The position numbers were made by a program, and so were the translations under genes. DNA of 64,000 nucleotides. Origin: Pulveribacter suum. Lineage in GTDB: Bacteria; Pseudomonadota; Gammaproteobacteria; Burkholderiales; Burkholderiaceae_C. Shown one piece after another: positions 46,741-56,247 of this stretch. The first letter of the stretch is position 1. Each line of letters begins with the position of its first letter. The notes below the pieces were generated by a model. It ran no database searches and was not told the DNA's origin. It saw nothing but the letters and a program-made list of their open reading frames with translations. Location: positions 3,120,501-3,184,500 of the forward strand of contig NZ_CP027792.1 of assembly GCF_003013695.1 (NCBI RefSeq), written 5' to 3'.

Positions 46741-46906
46741 GCCCCCACGGTCGTTCACTGCGTGTACTCCCTGCCCCCCGAGGGGGCCGCGTTTCGCCTT
46801 GGGGCGGCCCGGCGGCGAAACAGGGCCCCCACGGTCGTTCACTGCGTGTACTTCCCTGCCCCCCGAGGGGGCCGCGCTTCGCCTTGGGGCGGCCCGGCGG
46901 CGAAAC
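46741..46906 (+). repeat. 84-bp near-identical tandem duplication downstream of gspG
   Basis: Units at 46741-46821 and 46825-46906 both start GCCCCCACGGTCGTTCACTG and end GGCGGCCCGGCGGCGAAAC. They differ by one base in a T-run and by one T/C. Each contains CCCCCCGAGGGGG and CGCCTTGGGGCGG, blocks shared with family B. The gspG-gspH gap contains nothing else before 46944. Confidence 0.9.
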
Positions 46907-46943
46907 CTCTTCATCCTGCGTGGCCTGACCTCATAGCCTAGAC

Positions 46944-47492
46944 ATGACATGCGTGCGCCCTGTGCCAGCGGACGCCGCGGATCTGGCTCTGCCAGTCCGC
47001 TGGCGTCGCCCTTTCTCCCGCGCAGCGAGAGAGGGGGGAAGACGCGAAGCGGCTCGGGGGGGTGCTCCCTGGTCTGGGGGGTTTACCTTGCTCGAACTGC
47101 TGGTCGTGCTGTCCATCATCGCCCTGGCCACGGCCGGCGTCGGCTTTGCGCTGCGCGACAGCGGCGACACCCAGCTGCAGCGCGAGGGCGAGCGCCTGGC
47201 CGCGCTGCTGGAAGGCGCACGGGCGCAGTCGCGCGCCTCCGGGGCGCCGGTGCGCTGGCGCGCGGAAAGGGGGAGCTTTCGCTTCGACGGCCTGCCCGGC
47301 CCGGCGGGCGCGCCCCGCACCTGGCTGGACGCGGGCACCGGCGTGCAGGGCGGTGCGGGCGCGCTGTGGCTGGGGCCGGAGCCCCTGATTGGCGCGCAGC
47401 AGGTGGTGCTGGTCAACCAGGCGCACCCCGGGCGCGCCGTGGCCGTCGCCACGGACGGGCTGCGGCCATTTGCCGTGCAGACCCTGCAATGA
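46944..47492 (+). CDS. gspH: Type II secretion minor pseudopilin GspH
   Basis: This 182-residue protein has cleavage site G46/F47 (GFTLLELLVVLSIIALATAG, Glu51 at +5) and a GspH-like beta domain. The 46-residue leader is far longer than the usual 6-10 residues. It is encoded almost entirely by an inverted family B repeat. ATG 46944 is the only in-frame Met before the cleavage site, so either the leader is real or an unusual start is used. Its TGA overlaps the gspI ATG. Confidence 0.88.
   Translation: MTCVRPVPADAADLALPVRWRRPFSRAAREGGRREAARGGAPWSGGFTLLELLVVLSIIALATAGVGFALRDSGDTQLQREGERLAALLEGARAQSRASGAPVRWRAERGSFRFDGLPGPAGAPRTWLDAGTGVQGGAGALWLGPEPLIGAQQVVLVNQAHPGRAVAVATDGLRPFAVQTLQ
46950..47090 (-). 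repeat. Dispersed repeat B, inverted copy covering the gspH leader
   Basis: On the minus strand the order is GCACCCCCCCGAGCCGC, TTCGCGTCTTCCCCCC, then GGCGACGCCAGCGGACTGGC, AGAGCCAGATCCGCGGCG, TCCGCTGG. The same blocks occur in direct orientation at 47876-47975. The two copies face each other about 0.9 kb apart, flanking gspH-gspI. Confidence 0.75.
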
Positions 47493-47875
47493 CCCGGCGC
47501 CTGCCCTGCAACGGCCGCCGCCGCAGTGCGTACGGCTTCACTCTGGTGGAGGTGCTGGTGGCGTTGGCCATCGTGGCCATTGCCCTCATGGCCGGGCTGC
47601 AGGCGACCTCGGCCCTCACGCGCAGCGCCGCGCGCCAGACCGACGTGGTGCTGGCCCACCTGTGCGCCGAAAACGAGCTGGTGCGCGTGCGCCTGGCGCG
47701 GCAGCTGCCCTCCATCGGCGACGCCTCGGGCACCTGCGAGCAGGCCGGGCGGCAGTACGGCGTGGCCGTAATCACCTCGCCCACGCCCAACCCGCAGTTC
47801 CGCCGCGTGGATGCGCAGGTGACCGAGGAGCGGTACCCGGTGCTGCGCCTGTCCACCATCGTGGGGAGGTACTAG
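47489..47875 (+). CDS. gspI: Type II secretion minor pseudopilin GspI
   Basis: This 128-residue protein has cleavage site G16/F17 (YGFTLVEVLVALAIVAIAL, Glu21 at +5) and the GspI-type continuation with CAENELVRVRLARQLPSIG. It belongs to the pseudopilus tip complex with GspJ and GspK. The ATG overlaps the gspH stop; gspJ starts 3 bp after its stop if the first ATG is used. Confidence 0.93.
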   Translation: MTRRLPCNGRRRSAYGFTLVEVLVALAIVAIALMAGLQATSALTRSAARQTDVVLAHLCAENELVRVRLARQLPSIGDASGTCEQAGRQYGVAVITSPTPNPQFRRVDAQVTEERYPVLRLSTIVGRY

Positions 47876-47975
47876 AAGATGCCCCCCCTGAGGCGCTGCG
47901 CGCCTTCCCCCCGAGGGGGGACGACGCTGGTGGACTGGCGCAGCCAGATCCACGGCGTCCGCTGGTATGGCCTGC
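47876..47975 (+). repeat. Dispersed repeat B, direct copy covering the gspJ leader
   Basis: The blocks are GCCCCCCCTGAGGCGC, TGCGCGCCTTCCCCCC, GAGGGGGGACGACGCTGG, TGGACTGGCGCAGCCAGATC, CACGGCGTCCGCTGG. It coincides with the first 32 codons of gspJ. Confidence 0.75.
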
Positions 47976-48682
47976 TCCGCGGCCTCCTGACTAAGAGCCG
48001 GCGGTCGCGTACCTCCAGCGGCTTCACATTGATCGAGCTGCTGGTGGCGATTGCGGTGATGGCGCTGCTGGCCATCGTCAGCTGGCGCGGGCTGGATGGC
48101 ATGGTGCGCTCGCAGGAGGTCACGCGCGCGCGCGCCGACGAGCTGCTGGTGCTGCAGACGGTGCTGGCGCAGTGGTCGGCCGACCTGGATGCGCTGCAGC
48201 CCATCGCCCACACCGAGCCCATCGCCTGGGATGGCCAGGTGCTGCGGATGACGCGGCGCAGCACCCGCCTGCCTGAAGAGGGCGCGCTGGTGGTGGCCTG
48301 GGCGCAGCGCAACACCGAGGCGGGGCCGCGCTGGCTGCGCTGGCAGTCGGCGCCGGTGCGCACGCGTGCCGAATGGGCCGGCGCCTGGCAGCAGGCCGCC
48401 GTGTGGGCCCGCACGCCCGGCCAGGCCGAGCGCCGCGGCGAGACGGTGCTGCTGCCGCTGGCCGGCTGGCAGCTGTTTTACTTTCGCGGCGGCGCCTGGG
48501 CCAACGCCCAGTCCAGCGGCGCAGGCAGCGGCCAGCCCCGCGCCGTGGGCGACCTGAACGACGCCTCGGCGCGCATCCCCGAGGGCGTGCGCCTGCAGCT
48601 CACGCTGGCGCCGGGCGGGGCGCTGGCCGGCACCATCGTGCGCGACTGGGCCAACCCGCTGCTGGGGGGCGGCAAGTCGTGA
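47879..48682 (+). CDS. gspJ: Type II secretion minor pseudopilin GspJ
   Basis: From ATG 47879 the protein has 267 residues, with cleavage site G48/F49 (SGFTLIELLVAIAVMALLAIVSW). The 48-residue leader from ATG 47879 is encoded mostly by family B repeat. A GTG at 47930 would give a 31-residue leader and is an alternative start. The mature part resembles GspJ (WRGLDGMVRSQEV, RWLRWQSAPVR, GVRLQLTL). Its TGA overlaps the GTG of gspK. Confidence 0.9.
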   Translation: MPPLRRCAPSPRGGTTLVDWRSQIHGVRWYGLLRGLLTKSRRSRTSSGFTLIELLVAIAVMALLAIVSWRGLDGMVRSQEVTRARADELLVLQTVLAQWSADLDALQPIAHTEPIAWDGQVLRMTRRSTRLPEEGALVVAWAQRNTEAGPRWLRWQSAPVRTRAEWAGAWQQAAVWARTPGQAERRGETVLLPLAGWQLFYFRGGAWANAQSSGAGSGQPRAVGDLNDASARIPEGVRLQLTLAPGGALAGTIVRDWANPLLGGGKS

Positions 48683-49701
48683 GGCAGAAAACGCGGGTGC
48701 ATAAGGCACACAAGGGCGCCGCCCTGCTGCTGGCCATGCTCACGGTGACGCTGGTGGCCAGCTTTGCCGCTGCCGCGCTGTGGCAGCAGTGGCGCGCCGG
48801 CGAGGTGGAGACGGCCGAGCGCGCCCGCGTGCAGTCGGCCTGGATATTGGTCGGTGCGCTGGACTGGTCGCGCCTGATCCTGCGCGAGGACTCGCTGGCG
48901 CGCACCGGCGACGGCACCGACAACCTGACCGAGCCCTGGTCGGTGCCGCTGGCCGAGGCGCGCCTGTCCACCTTCCTGGCGGCCAACCGCAACGTCGCCC
49001 AGGTGGAGGACGCCAGCACCGACACCGCCGACGCCTTCCTGTCCGGCCAGATCAGCGACCAGCAGGCGCTGCTCAACCTGCGCAACCTGGTGCAGGACAA
49101 CCAGGTGGAGCCGGTGGCGCTGCGCCAGTTCGCCCGGCTGTTCGAATACCTGGGCCTGCCCGCCCCGCAACTCGACGGCCTGGCCCGCCAGATGGTGCAG
49201 GCCGTGTCCGCCGAGGGCGACGCGGCCAACGTGCCGCTGCTGCCGCAAAACGCCGCGCAGCTGACCTGGTGGGGCCTGGCGCCGGCCGTGGTCGAGCAGC
49301 TCGCGCCCTACGTCACGCTGCTGCCCGTGCGCACCAAGGTCAACCTGAACACCGCCGGCGCCGTAGTGCTGTGGGCCAGTGGCGACGGCCTGTCCATGGC
49401 CCAGGCCCAGCAGCTGGTGCAGTCGCGCGAGCGCCAGCACTTCAAAAGCGAAGCCGACGCCGCCAAGCTGCTGGGCAACGCCGGCAATGCCATCACCCCG
49501 GCCACGCACACGGTGGCCTCGCAGTACTTCGAGGTGCGCGGCCAGCTGCGCCTGGACGGCGCGGTGGTGCAGGAGCGCTCGCTGGTGCTCAAGCAGCGCG
49601 GCGACGTGCGCACCCTGTGGCGCGAGCGCGGCGCCCTGCCCGCCGCGGCCGCCGCACCGGGGGCCGGCCCCTACAATGCGCCGCCAACCCCCGCGCCATG
49701 A
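48679..49701 (+). CDS. gspK: Type II secretion minor pseudopilin GspK
   Basis: With a GTG start overlapping the gspJ stop it has 340 residues. A basic leader is cleaved after Gly13 (KGAALLLAMLTVTLVASF), with Ala rather than Glu at the +5 region as is normal for GspK. The large alpha-helical domain includes DQQALLNLRNLVQ and a helix-hairpin-helix-like VNLNTAGAVVLWA. It caps the pseudopilus tip. Its stop overlaps the gspL ATG. Confidence 0.93.
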   Translation: MRQKTRVHKAHKGAALLLAMLTVTLVASFAAAALWQQWRAGEVETAERARVQSAWILVGALDWSRLILREDSLARTGDGTDNLTEPWSVPLAEARLSTFLAANRNVAQVEDASTDTADAFLSGQISDQQALLNLRNLVQDNQVEPVALRQFARLFEYLGLPAPQLDGLARQMVQAVSAEGDAANVPLLPQNAAQLTWWGLAPAVVEQLAPYVTLLPVRTKVNLNTAGAVVLWASGDGLSMAQAQQLVQSRERQHFKSEADAAKLLGNAGNAITPATHTVASQYFEVRGQLRLDGAVVQERSLVLKQRGDVRTLWRERGALPAAAAAPGAGPYNAPPTPAP

Positions 49702-50936
49702 GCACCCTCGTCATCACCCTGCCCCTGGCCGCGCCCGAAGCTGCCGACCGCTACGGCTACGTGCTGTCCAGCGACGGCCACGCCGTCACCCGCCACGCCA
49801 GCGCCAGCGCCGCGCTGCTGCCCGGCCCCGGCCGTGCCGGCGAGATCGTGGCCGTGGTGCCGGCGCGCGCCCTGTCCTGGCAGCGCGTCACCTTGCCTCC
49901 TGGCGCCCTGGCCCAGGCCGCGCGCGTGCGCGCCGTGCTCGAAGGGCTGCTGGAAGAACACCTGCTGGACGACCCTGCCACGCTGCACTTTGCCCTCGCG
50001 CCCGGCGCACAGTCCGGCGCGCCTGCCTGGGTGGCCGTGTGCGACCGCGCCTGGCTGCGCAGCGCCCTGCAGGCGCTGGAGGCCGCCGGCCGCCCGGCCG
50101 ATCGCGTGGTACCCGAATTCGCCCCCGGCCCCACGGCCAGCGGACAGCCCGAGATCACCGTGCTGGGCACCCCCGAGGACGCCCAGCTGGTGCTGGCGGG
50201 CCAGGGCGAGCAGCAGGCCGTGGCCGTGCTGCCGCTGGCCGCCGCGCCGGCCCTGCTGGCCCCGCCCGCCGACGATGCGCCGCCCGTGCGCGCCGAGCCC
50301 GCCGTGGTGGCGCTGGCCGAGCGCCTGCTGGCGCCGCGCCGCGTGGCCATGCAGCCGGCCGCCCAGCGCCTGCTGGCCGCCGCCCGCGGCCCGTGGGACC
50401 TGGCGCAGCTCGACCTGGCCAGCAGCGGCCGCAAGCGCGCCCTGCGCCGGGCCGCCGCCGCCGCCAATGCCTTTTTGCGCGCGCCGCAGTGGCGCGCCGC
50501 CCGCTGGGGCCTGGCCGCGGCCCTGCTGGTGCAGGTCGTCGGCCTGAACCTGTGGGCCTGGCAAGACCGCCAGGTCGTCGCCGCCAAGCAGGCTGCCGCC
50601 CGCGGCCTGCTGACCCAGACCTTCCCGCAAGTGCAGGTGGTGGTCGATGCGCCGGTGCAGATGGAGCGCGAGCTGGCCCGCCTGCGCCAGCAGGCCGGTG
50701 GCCTGTCGGCCAGCGACCTGGAGCCGCTGATGGCCGCCGCCGGCGCCGCCATGCCGCCCGGCGCCACCCCGGCCGCCGTGCAATACGCCAGCGGCGAGCT
50801 GCGCCTGCGCGGCGTGCAACTGGCCGACGCCGAGCTGGACGAAGCCCGCCAGCGCCTGGCCGCGTTGGGGGCCAGCGCCAACGTGCAGGACGACGCCCTG
50901 CTGGTGCGCCCCGCACCGGCCACAGGCCAGCCATGA
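49698..50936 (+). CDS. gspL: Type II secretion inner-membrane protein GspL
   Basis: This 412-residue protein has a cytoplasmic actin-like domain (about 1-250), one transmembrane helix (about 271-291, WGLAAALLVQVVGLNLWAW) and a periplasmic ferredoxin-like domain. GspL recruits the ATPase GspE to the membrane and pairs with GspM. The ATG overlaps the gspK stop and its own TGA overlaps the gspM ATG. Ala-rich composition is strong but expected at this GC content. Confidence 0.92.
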   Translation: MSTLVITLPLAAPEAADRYGYVLSSDGHAVTRHASASAALLPGPGRAGEIVAVVPARALSWQRVTLPPGALAQAARVRAVLEGLLEEHLLDDPATLHFALAPGAQSGAPAWVAVCDRAWLRSALQALEAAGRPADRVVPEFAPGPTASGQPEITVLGTPEDAQLVLAGQGEQQAVAVLPLAAAPALLAPPADDAPPVRAEPAVVALAERLLAPRRVAMQPAAQRLLAAARGPWDLAQLDLASSGRKRALRRAAAAANAFLRAPQWRAARWGLAAALLVQVVGLNLWAWQDRQVVAAKQAAARGLLTQTFPQVQVVVDAPVQMERELARLRQQAGGLSASDLEPLMAAAGAAMPPGATPAAVQYASGELRLRGVQLADAELDEARQRLAALGASANVQDDALLVRPAPATGQP

Positions 50937-51451
50937 TGAAGAACACCCACAAGAACCAAGGCCCCGCCACGCTGGCCGCCGCCCGCGCGCACTGGGCGCG
51001 CCTGGCGGCGCGCGAGCAGACGCTGGTGCTGGCCGCGGCCGGCCTGGTGCTGCTGGCCCTGGCCTGGTGGCTGCTGCTGGCGCCCGCCTGGTCCACCTGG
51101 AAGACCTCTGCCGCACGCCACGCCCAGGCCGATGCGCAACTGCGCCAGATGCAGCTGCTGCAGGCCGAGGCGCGCCAGCTGCAGGAGGCGCCGCGCGCCC
51201 AGGGCGGCAGCCCGGGCGCCGCGCTGCAGGCCAGCGTGGCCCAGGCCCTGGGCCGGGGCGGGCAGATCGCCCTGGCCGGCGAGCGCGCCACCGTCACCTT
51301 GCGCGCCGTGCCGGCCGCGGCCGTGGCCCGCTGGCTGGCCCAGGCCCGCAGCGCCGCGCGCGCCGTGCCGCTGGAGGCCCAGCTGACGCGCGACGCCGGC
51401 ACCGACGCCGCCTGGAGCGGCACGGTGGTGCTGGCCCTGCCCGCGCCCTGA
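50933..51451 (+). CDS. gspM: Type II secretion inner-membrane protein GspM
   Basis: This 172-residue bitopic protein has a cytoplasmic N-terminus (LAAREQTLVLAAAG), one transmembrane helix (about 30-50), a coiled-coil segment (SAARHAQADAQLRQMQLLQAEARQLQ) and a periplasmic ferredoxin-like domain. It stabilises GspL. Translation could begin at either of two consecutive ATGs (50933 or 50936); the first overlaps the gspL stop. Confidence 0.92.
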   Translation: MMKNTHKNQGPATLAAARAHWARLAAREQTLVLAAAGLVLLALAWWLLLAPAWSTWKTSAARHAQADAQLRQMQLLQAEARQLQEAPRAQGGSPGAALQASVAQALGRGGQIALAGERATVTLRAVPAAAVARWLAQARSAARAVPLEAQLTRDAGTDAAWSGTVVLALPAP

Positions 51452-51457
51452 GACTGA

Positions 51458-52288
51458 TTGCTGCCGCCCGTGCCCGCACCGTCTCCATCCCGCCGCCTTG
51501 CGCCCGCCGACCCGGGCGCCCGCACGCCCTGGGGCTGGGCGGTCGCCGGCCTGGGCCTGGGGCTGCTGGCCGTGGCCGTGCTGGCCGCGCCCGCGCGCTG
51601 GCTGGCGGCCCGGGTAGAGCACGCCAGCGGCGGCCAGGTGCTGCTGCACGACGCCCGCGGCACGCTGTGGAACGGCTCGGCCCAGCTGGTGCTCACCGGC
51701 GGCGCCGGCAGCGGCGACCAGTCGGCCCTGCCCGGGCGGCTGCACTGGCAGCTGCGCCCGGCCTGGCTGGGCGCGCGCGTGCAGCTGGCGGCCGACTGCT
51801 GCACCAGCGCCGCGCCGCTGCGCCTGCACGCAGGCTTTGGCTGGCGCACCCTGCGCCTGCAGGTGGCCGACGGCGCCAGCCAGTGGCCGGCCGCCGTGCT
51901 GGCCGGCCTGGGCACGCCGTGGAACACCATCCAGCCCGAGGGCCAGCTGCAGCTGGGCACGCGCGCGCTGTCGCTGGCCTGGGCGCAGGGGCGGCTGAGC
52001 CTGGCCGGCAGCGTGCAGCTGGACGCGCTGGCCATGTCCTCGCGCCTGTCCACCCTGCGGCCCATGGGCAGCTACCGGCTGCAGCTGACCGGCGGCGAGG
52101 CGCCCACGCTGCAGCTGTCCACGCTGGACGGAGCGCTGCTGCTGTCGGGCAGCGGCCAGTGGGTGGGGCAGCGCCTGCGCTTTACCGGCGAGGCCAGCGC
52201 CGCGCCGGGCAGCGAGGGCGCCCTGGCCAATCTTCTGAATATCATCGGGCGGCGCAGCGGCGCGCGTTCCGTCATCACCCTGGGCTGA
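51458..52288 (+). CDS. gspN: Type II secretion system protein GspN
   Basis: From a TTG at 51458 this protein has 276 residues; a GTG at 51470 is an equally likely start, and no ATG is available. It has one N-terminal transmembrane helix (about 26-46, WGWAVAGLGLGLLAVAVLAAPARWL) and a periplasmic domain with RGTLWNGSAQLVLTGG and NIIGRRSGARSVITLG, typical of GspN. The role is accessory to the platform and not essential in some systems. Confidence 0.88.
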   Translation: MLPPVPAPSPSRRLAPADPGARTPWGWAVAGLGLGLLAVAVLAAPARWLAARVEHASGGQVLLHDARGTLWNGSAQLVLTGGAGSGDQSALPGRLHWQLRPAWLGARVQLAADCCTSAAPLRLHAGFGWRTLRLQVADGASQWPAAVLAGLGTPWNTIQPEGQLQLGTRALSLAWAQGRLSLAGSVQLDALAMSSRLSTLRPMGSYRLQLTGGEAPTLQLSTLDGALLLSGSGQWVGQRLRFTGEASAAPGSEGALANLLNIIGRRSGARSVITLG

Positions 52289-52298
52289 GAGCCTGCTC

Positions 52299-54635
52299 AT
52301 GACCACCAAGATCTTTCGGCCCGGCCGCACCAATGCTCTGCATTTGATAGCTGCCAGCGCTTTGCTGGCGTGCCTTTGCACCCCCATTCATGCACAAACC
52401 GGCAGCGTGCGCGCCAGCGAGCCGGTGACGCTGAACTTCGCCGGCGCCGACATCGAGGCCGTGGCCCGCACCATGGCCACCATCACCGGGCGCAACGTGG
52501 TGGTGGATCCGCGCGTGAAGGGCCAGCTGACCCTGGTGACGGAAAAGGCCGTGCCGCCGGCCGCCGCCTTCCAGCAGTTCCTGGCGGCGCTGCGGCTGCA
52601 GGGCTTTACGGTGGTCGAGTCCGCCGGCCTGTACAAGGTGGTGCCCGAGGCCGACGCCAAGCTGCAGGCCGACGGCGTCACCGTGACCCAGGGCGGCTCC
52701 GGGCGCGCGCCGGCGGGCGGGCAGATCGTCACGCAGATCTTCAAGCTGAACTTCGAGAACGCCGCCAACCTGGTGCCGGTGCTGCGCCCGCTCATCAGCC
52801 CCAACAACACCATCAACGTCAACCCGGGCAACAACTCGCTCGTCATCACCGACTACGCCGACAACCTGCAGCGCCTGGCGCGCATCGTGGCGGCGATGGA
52901 CGTGTCCAACGCCAGCGACGTGGAAGTCATCGCGCTGCAGCACGCCGTGGCCGCCGAGCTGGCGCCGCTGGTGGCGCGCCTGATCGAGGGCGGGGGCGCC
53001 ACCGGCGCCGCGCCGGCCGCGGCCCAGGGCCAGAGCGACACCTCCTTCAAGACCACGCTGCTGGCCGAGCCGCGCAGCAACGCCATCATCGTGCGCGCCG
53101 CCAACCCGGCGCGCGTGGCGCTGGTGCGCTCGCTGGTGGCCAAGCTGGACCAGCCGGCCGCGCCCGGCTCCAGCGCCGCCAGCGGCAACATCCACGTCGT
53201 CTATCTGAAGAACGCCGACGCCGTGAAGCTGGCCACCACGCTGCGCGCGGCGCTGTCGGGCGGCACGGGCGGCGGGGGCGGGGGCGACACATCCGGCGCC
53301 AGCGGCACGCTGGCCACGCGCGCCGGCAGCCTGGGCGGCGGCGCGGGGGGCGCGCTGGGGCAGGCCGGCGCCGGCCTGGGCCAGCAGGGCGCGAGCGCCC
53401 TGGGCGGCGGCCAGAGCGGGCTGAGCGCGGGCACGCAGCTGGCCGGCGGCTCGGGTCAGTCCAGCCAGCCTTCGACGGGCGGCATCATCCAGGCCGACCC
53501 GACCACCAACTCGCTCATCATCACGGCGCCCGAGCCGCTGTTTCGACAGATCCGTACCGTCATCGACCAGCTGGACGGGCGCCGCGCCCAGGTGCTGGTG
53601 GAGAGCCTGATCGTGGAGGTGCGCGCCAGCCGGGTGGCCGAGTTCGGCATCCAGTGGCAGGGCGTGATGGGCCACATGGGCAGCACCCTGGGCGTGCTGG
53701 GCACCAACTCCGGCCTCACCGGCACCAACATCCTGGACTTGGCCATCGCCGCAGCCAGTGCCTCCCAGGGCAACCTGTCCAGCCTGGCCGGCGCCAAGCC
53801 CGCGCCGGGCATGAACCTGGCCGTGGCCCCGCGCCTCAACGGCAAGTACTACCTGGGCGCACTGGCCAACTTTCTGGAAGGCACGGGCGACGCCAACGTG
53901 CTGTCCACGCCCAACCTGATGACGCTGGACAACGAGGAGGCGCAGATCATCATCGGCGACAACGTGCCCTTCGTGACCGGCTCCTACGCCAACACCGGCG
54001 GCAACGGCGGCGCCGTGAACCCCTTCACCACCGTGGAGCGCAAGGACGTGGGCCTGATGCTGCGCGTGCGCCCGCAGATCAACGAGAACGGCACTGTCAA
54101 GCTGACGCTGTACCAGGAGGTCTCCAAGGTGGCGGGCAACACGCTGAACAACGTCAACGGCCCCACCACCAGCAAGCGCTCGATCGAGTCCACCGTGCTG
54201 GTGGACGACGGCAGCGTCATCGTGATCGGCGGCCTGCTGGAGGACAACTACGGCCTGAACCAGGACAAGGTGCCCCTGGCCGGCGACCTGCCGCTGGTGG
54301 GCAGCCTGTTTCGCAGCGAAAAGCGCACGCGCGAGAAGACCAACCTGATGGTCTTTCTGCGGCCCATGGTGATTCGCGACAACGCCACCAGCGACGCGCT
54401 GATGGTGGACCGCTACGAGGCCATCCGCGCGCTGCAGCAAAGCAGCCAGCCGGCGCCCAGCATGGTCATGCGTGCCGTCTCCGACGCGCCCGTGCTGCCG
54501 CCCCTGCCCGCCCCCGGGCAGGCGCCGGGCGCGCCCCGCCCGGCCGCGGCGCCTGCCCCGCTGGCGCCGGTGGCGCCCGAGGTGCGCCCGCTGCCGTCCG
54601 CCGCTGCCTACGATCAGCCCTACGCCCCGCAGTGA
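52299..54635 (+). CDS. gspD: Type II secretion outer-membrane secretin GspD
   Basis: This 778-residue secretin has N0 (VTLNFAGADIEAVARTMATITG), repeated N1-N3 domains (about 130-490) and a C-terminal secretin barrel (VPFVTGSYANTGG, ERKDVGLMLRVRPQINENG, VPLAGDLPLVGSLFR). A Gly/Ser/Ala-rich insertion at about 320-390 interrupts N3. The C-terminus is an Ala/Pro-rich tail. The hydrophobic core of the signal peptide (LIAASALLACL, cleavage near IHAQ) is encoded by a copy of repeat A. It is in the middle of the operon rather than at its head. Confidence 0.96.
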   Translation: MTTKIFRPGRTNALHLIAASALLACLCTPIHAQTGSVRASEPVTLNFAGADIEAVARTMATITGRNVVVDPRVKGQLTLVTEKAVPPAAAFQQFLAALRLQGFTVVESAGLYKVVPEADAKLQADGVTVTQGGSGRAPAGGQIVTQIFKLNFENAANLVPVLRPLISPNNTINVNPGNNSLVITDYADNLQRLARIVAAMDVSNASDVEVIALQHAVAAELAPLVARLIEGGGATGAAPAAAQGQSDTSFKTTLLAEPRSNAIIVRAANPARVALVRSLVAKLDQPAAPGSSAASGNIHVVYLKNADAVKLATTLRAALSGGTGGGGGGDTSGASGTLATRAGSLGGGAGGALGQAGAGLGQQGASALGGGQSGLSAGTQLAGGSGQSSQPSTGGIIQADPTTNSLIITAPEPLFRQIRTVIDQLDGRRAQVLVESLIVEVRASRVAEFGIQWQGVMGHMGSTLGVLGTNSGLTGTNILDLAIAAASASQGNLSSLAGAKPAPGMNLAVAPRLNGKYYLGALANFLEGTGDANVLSTPNLMTLDNEEAQIIIGDNVPFVTGSYANTGGNGGAVNPFTTVERKDVGLMLRVRPQINENGTVKLTLYQEVSKVAGNTLNNVNGPTTSKRSIESTVLVDDGSVIVIGGLLEDNYGLNQDKVPLAGDLPLVGSLFRSEKRTREKTNLMVFLRPMVIRDNATSDALMVDRYEAIRALQQSSQPAPSMVMRAVSDAPVLPPLPAPGQAPGAPRPAAAPAPLAPVAPEVRPLPSAAAYDQPYAPQ
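52337..52385 (+). repeat. Dispersed repeat A, copy 12, encoding the GspD signal-peptide core
   Basis: CATTTGATAGCTGCCAGCGC then TTTGCTGGCGTGCCTTTGC. It is read in-frame as HLIAASALLACLC, the h-region of the signal peptide. The 3' half is diverged from the consensus. Confidence 0.65.
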
Positions 54636-54691
54636 GGCGCGCTGCCCTGCTGCCCGCCTGAGTCCGCGCCCTTTTTGCCTGCCCCGCCGCC

Positions 54692-56080
<1,389 letters not shown>

Positions 56081-56091
56081 CGTTGTGCGCT

Positions 56092-56143
56092 GCGCAAAAA
56101 AGAGAGCTGCTGGCGCTTGATCCACGGGGGTTTGAGGGTGAAA
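56092..56143 (+). repeat. Dispersed repeat A, copy 13
   Basis: GCGCAAAAAAGAGAGCTGCT, GGCGCTTGATCCACGG, GGGTTTGAGGGTGAAAAC. It is paired head-to-head with the next copy just downstream of gspE. Confidence 0.75.
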
Positions 56144-56180
56144 ACAGCCTGAAACCCGCGCCAGTCAAGCGCCAGCAGCT
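56105..56180. terminator. Hairpin formed by two inverted repeat A copies between convergent genes
   Basis: AGCTGCTGGCGCTTGA (56105-56120) is perfectly complementary to TCAAGCGCCAGCAGCT (56165-56180), a 16-bp stem. Inside it GGGTTT and AAACCC can pair again. The stem is flanked by an A-run (56096-56101) and a T-run (56184-56188), giving terminator-like ends for both gspE and the convergent CZB-domain gene. Confidence 0.65.
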
Positions 56181-56200
56181 ATGATTTTTGCATCAGCACA
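56138..56200 (-). repeat. Dispersed repeat A, copy 14
   Basis: On the minus strand this reads TGCAAAAATCATAGCTGC, TGGCGCTTGACTGGCGC, GGGTTTCAGGCTGTTTTC. It overlaps the preceding copy by a few bases in opposite orientation. Confidence 0.75.
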
Positions 56201-56247
56201 ACCGAGCGGCCTGCGCGCCCACACCGACCCCCAGCGCAGCCGAAAAG

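Noticed and set aside
46741..46906. Possible CRISPR-like array
   Set aside because: There are only two units, directly adjacent with no spacers, and no cas genes are in the window.
49757..52387. Minus-strand open frame of about 876 codons opposite gspL, gspM and gspN
   Set aside because: It overlaps three coupled secretion genes and has low-complexity Ala/Arg/Gly composition.
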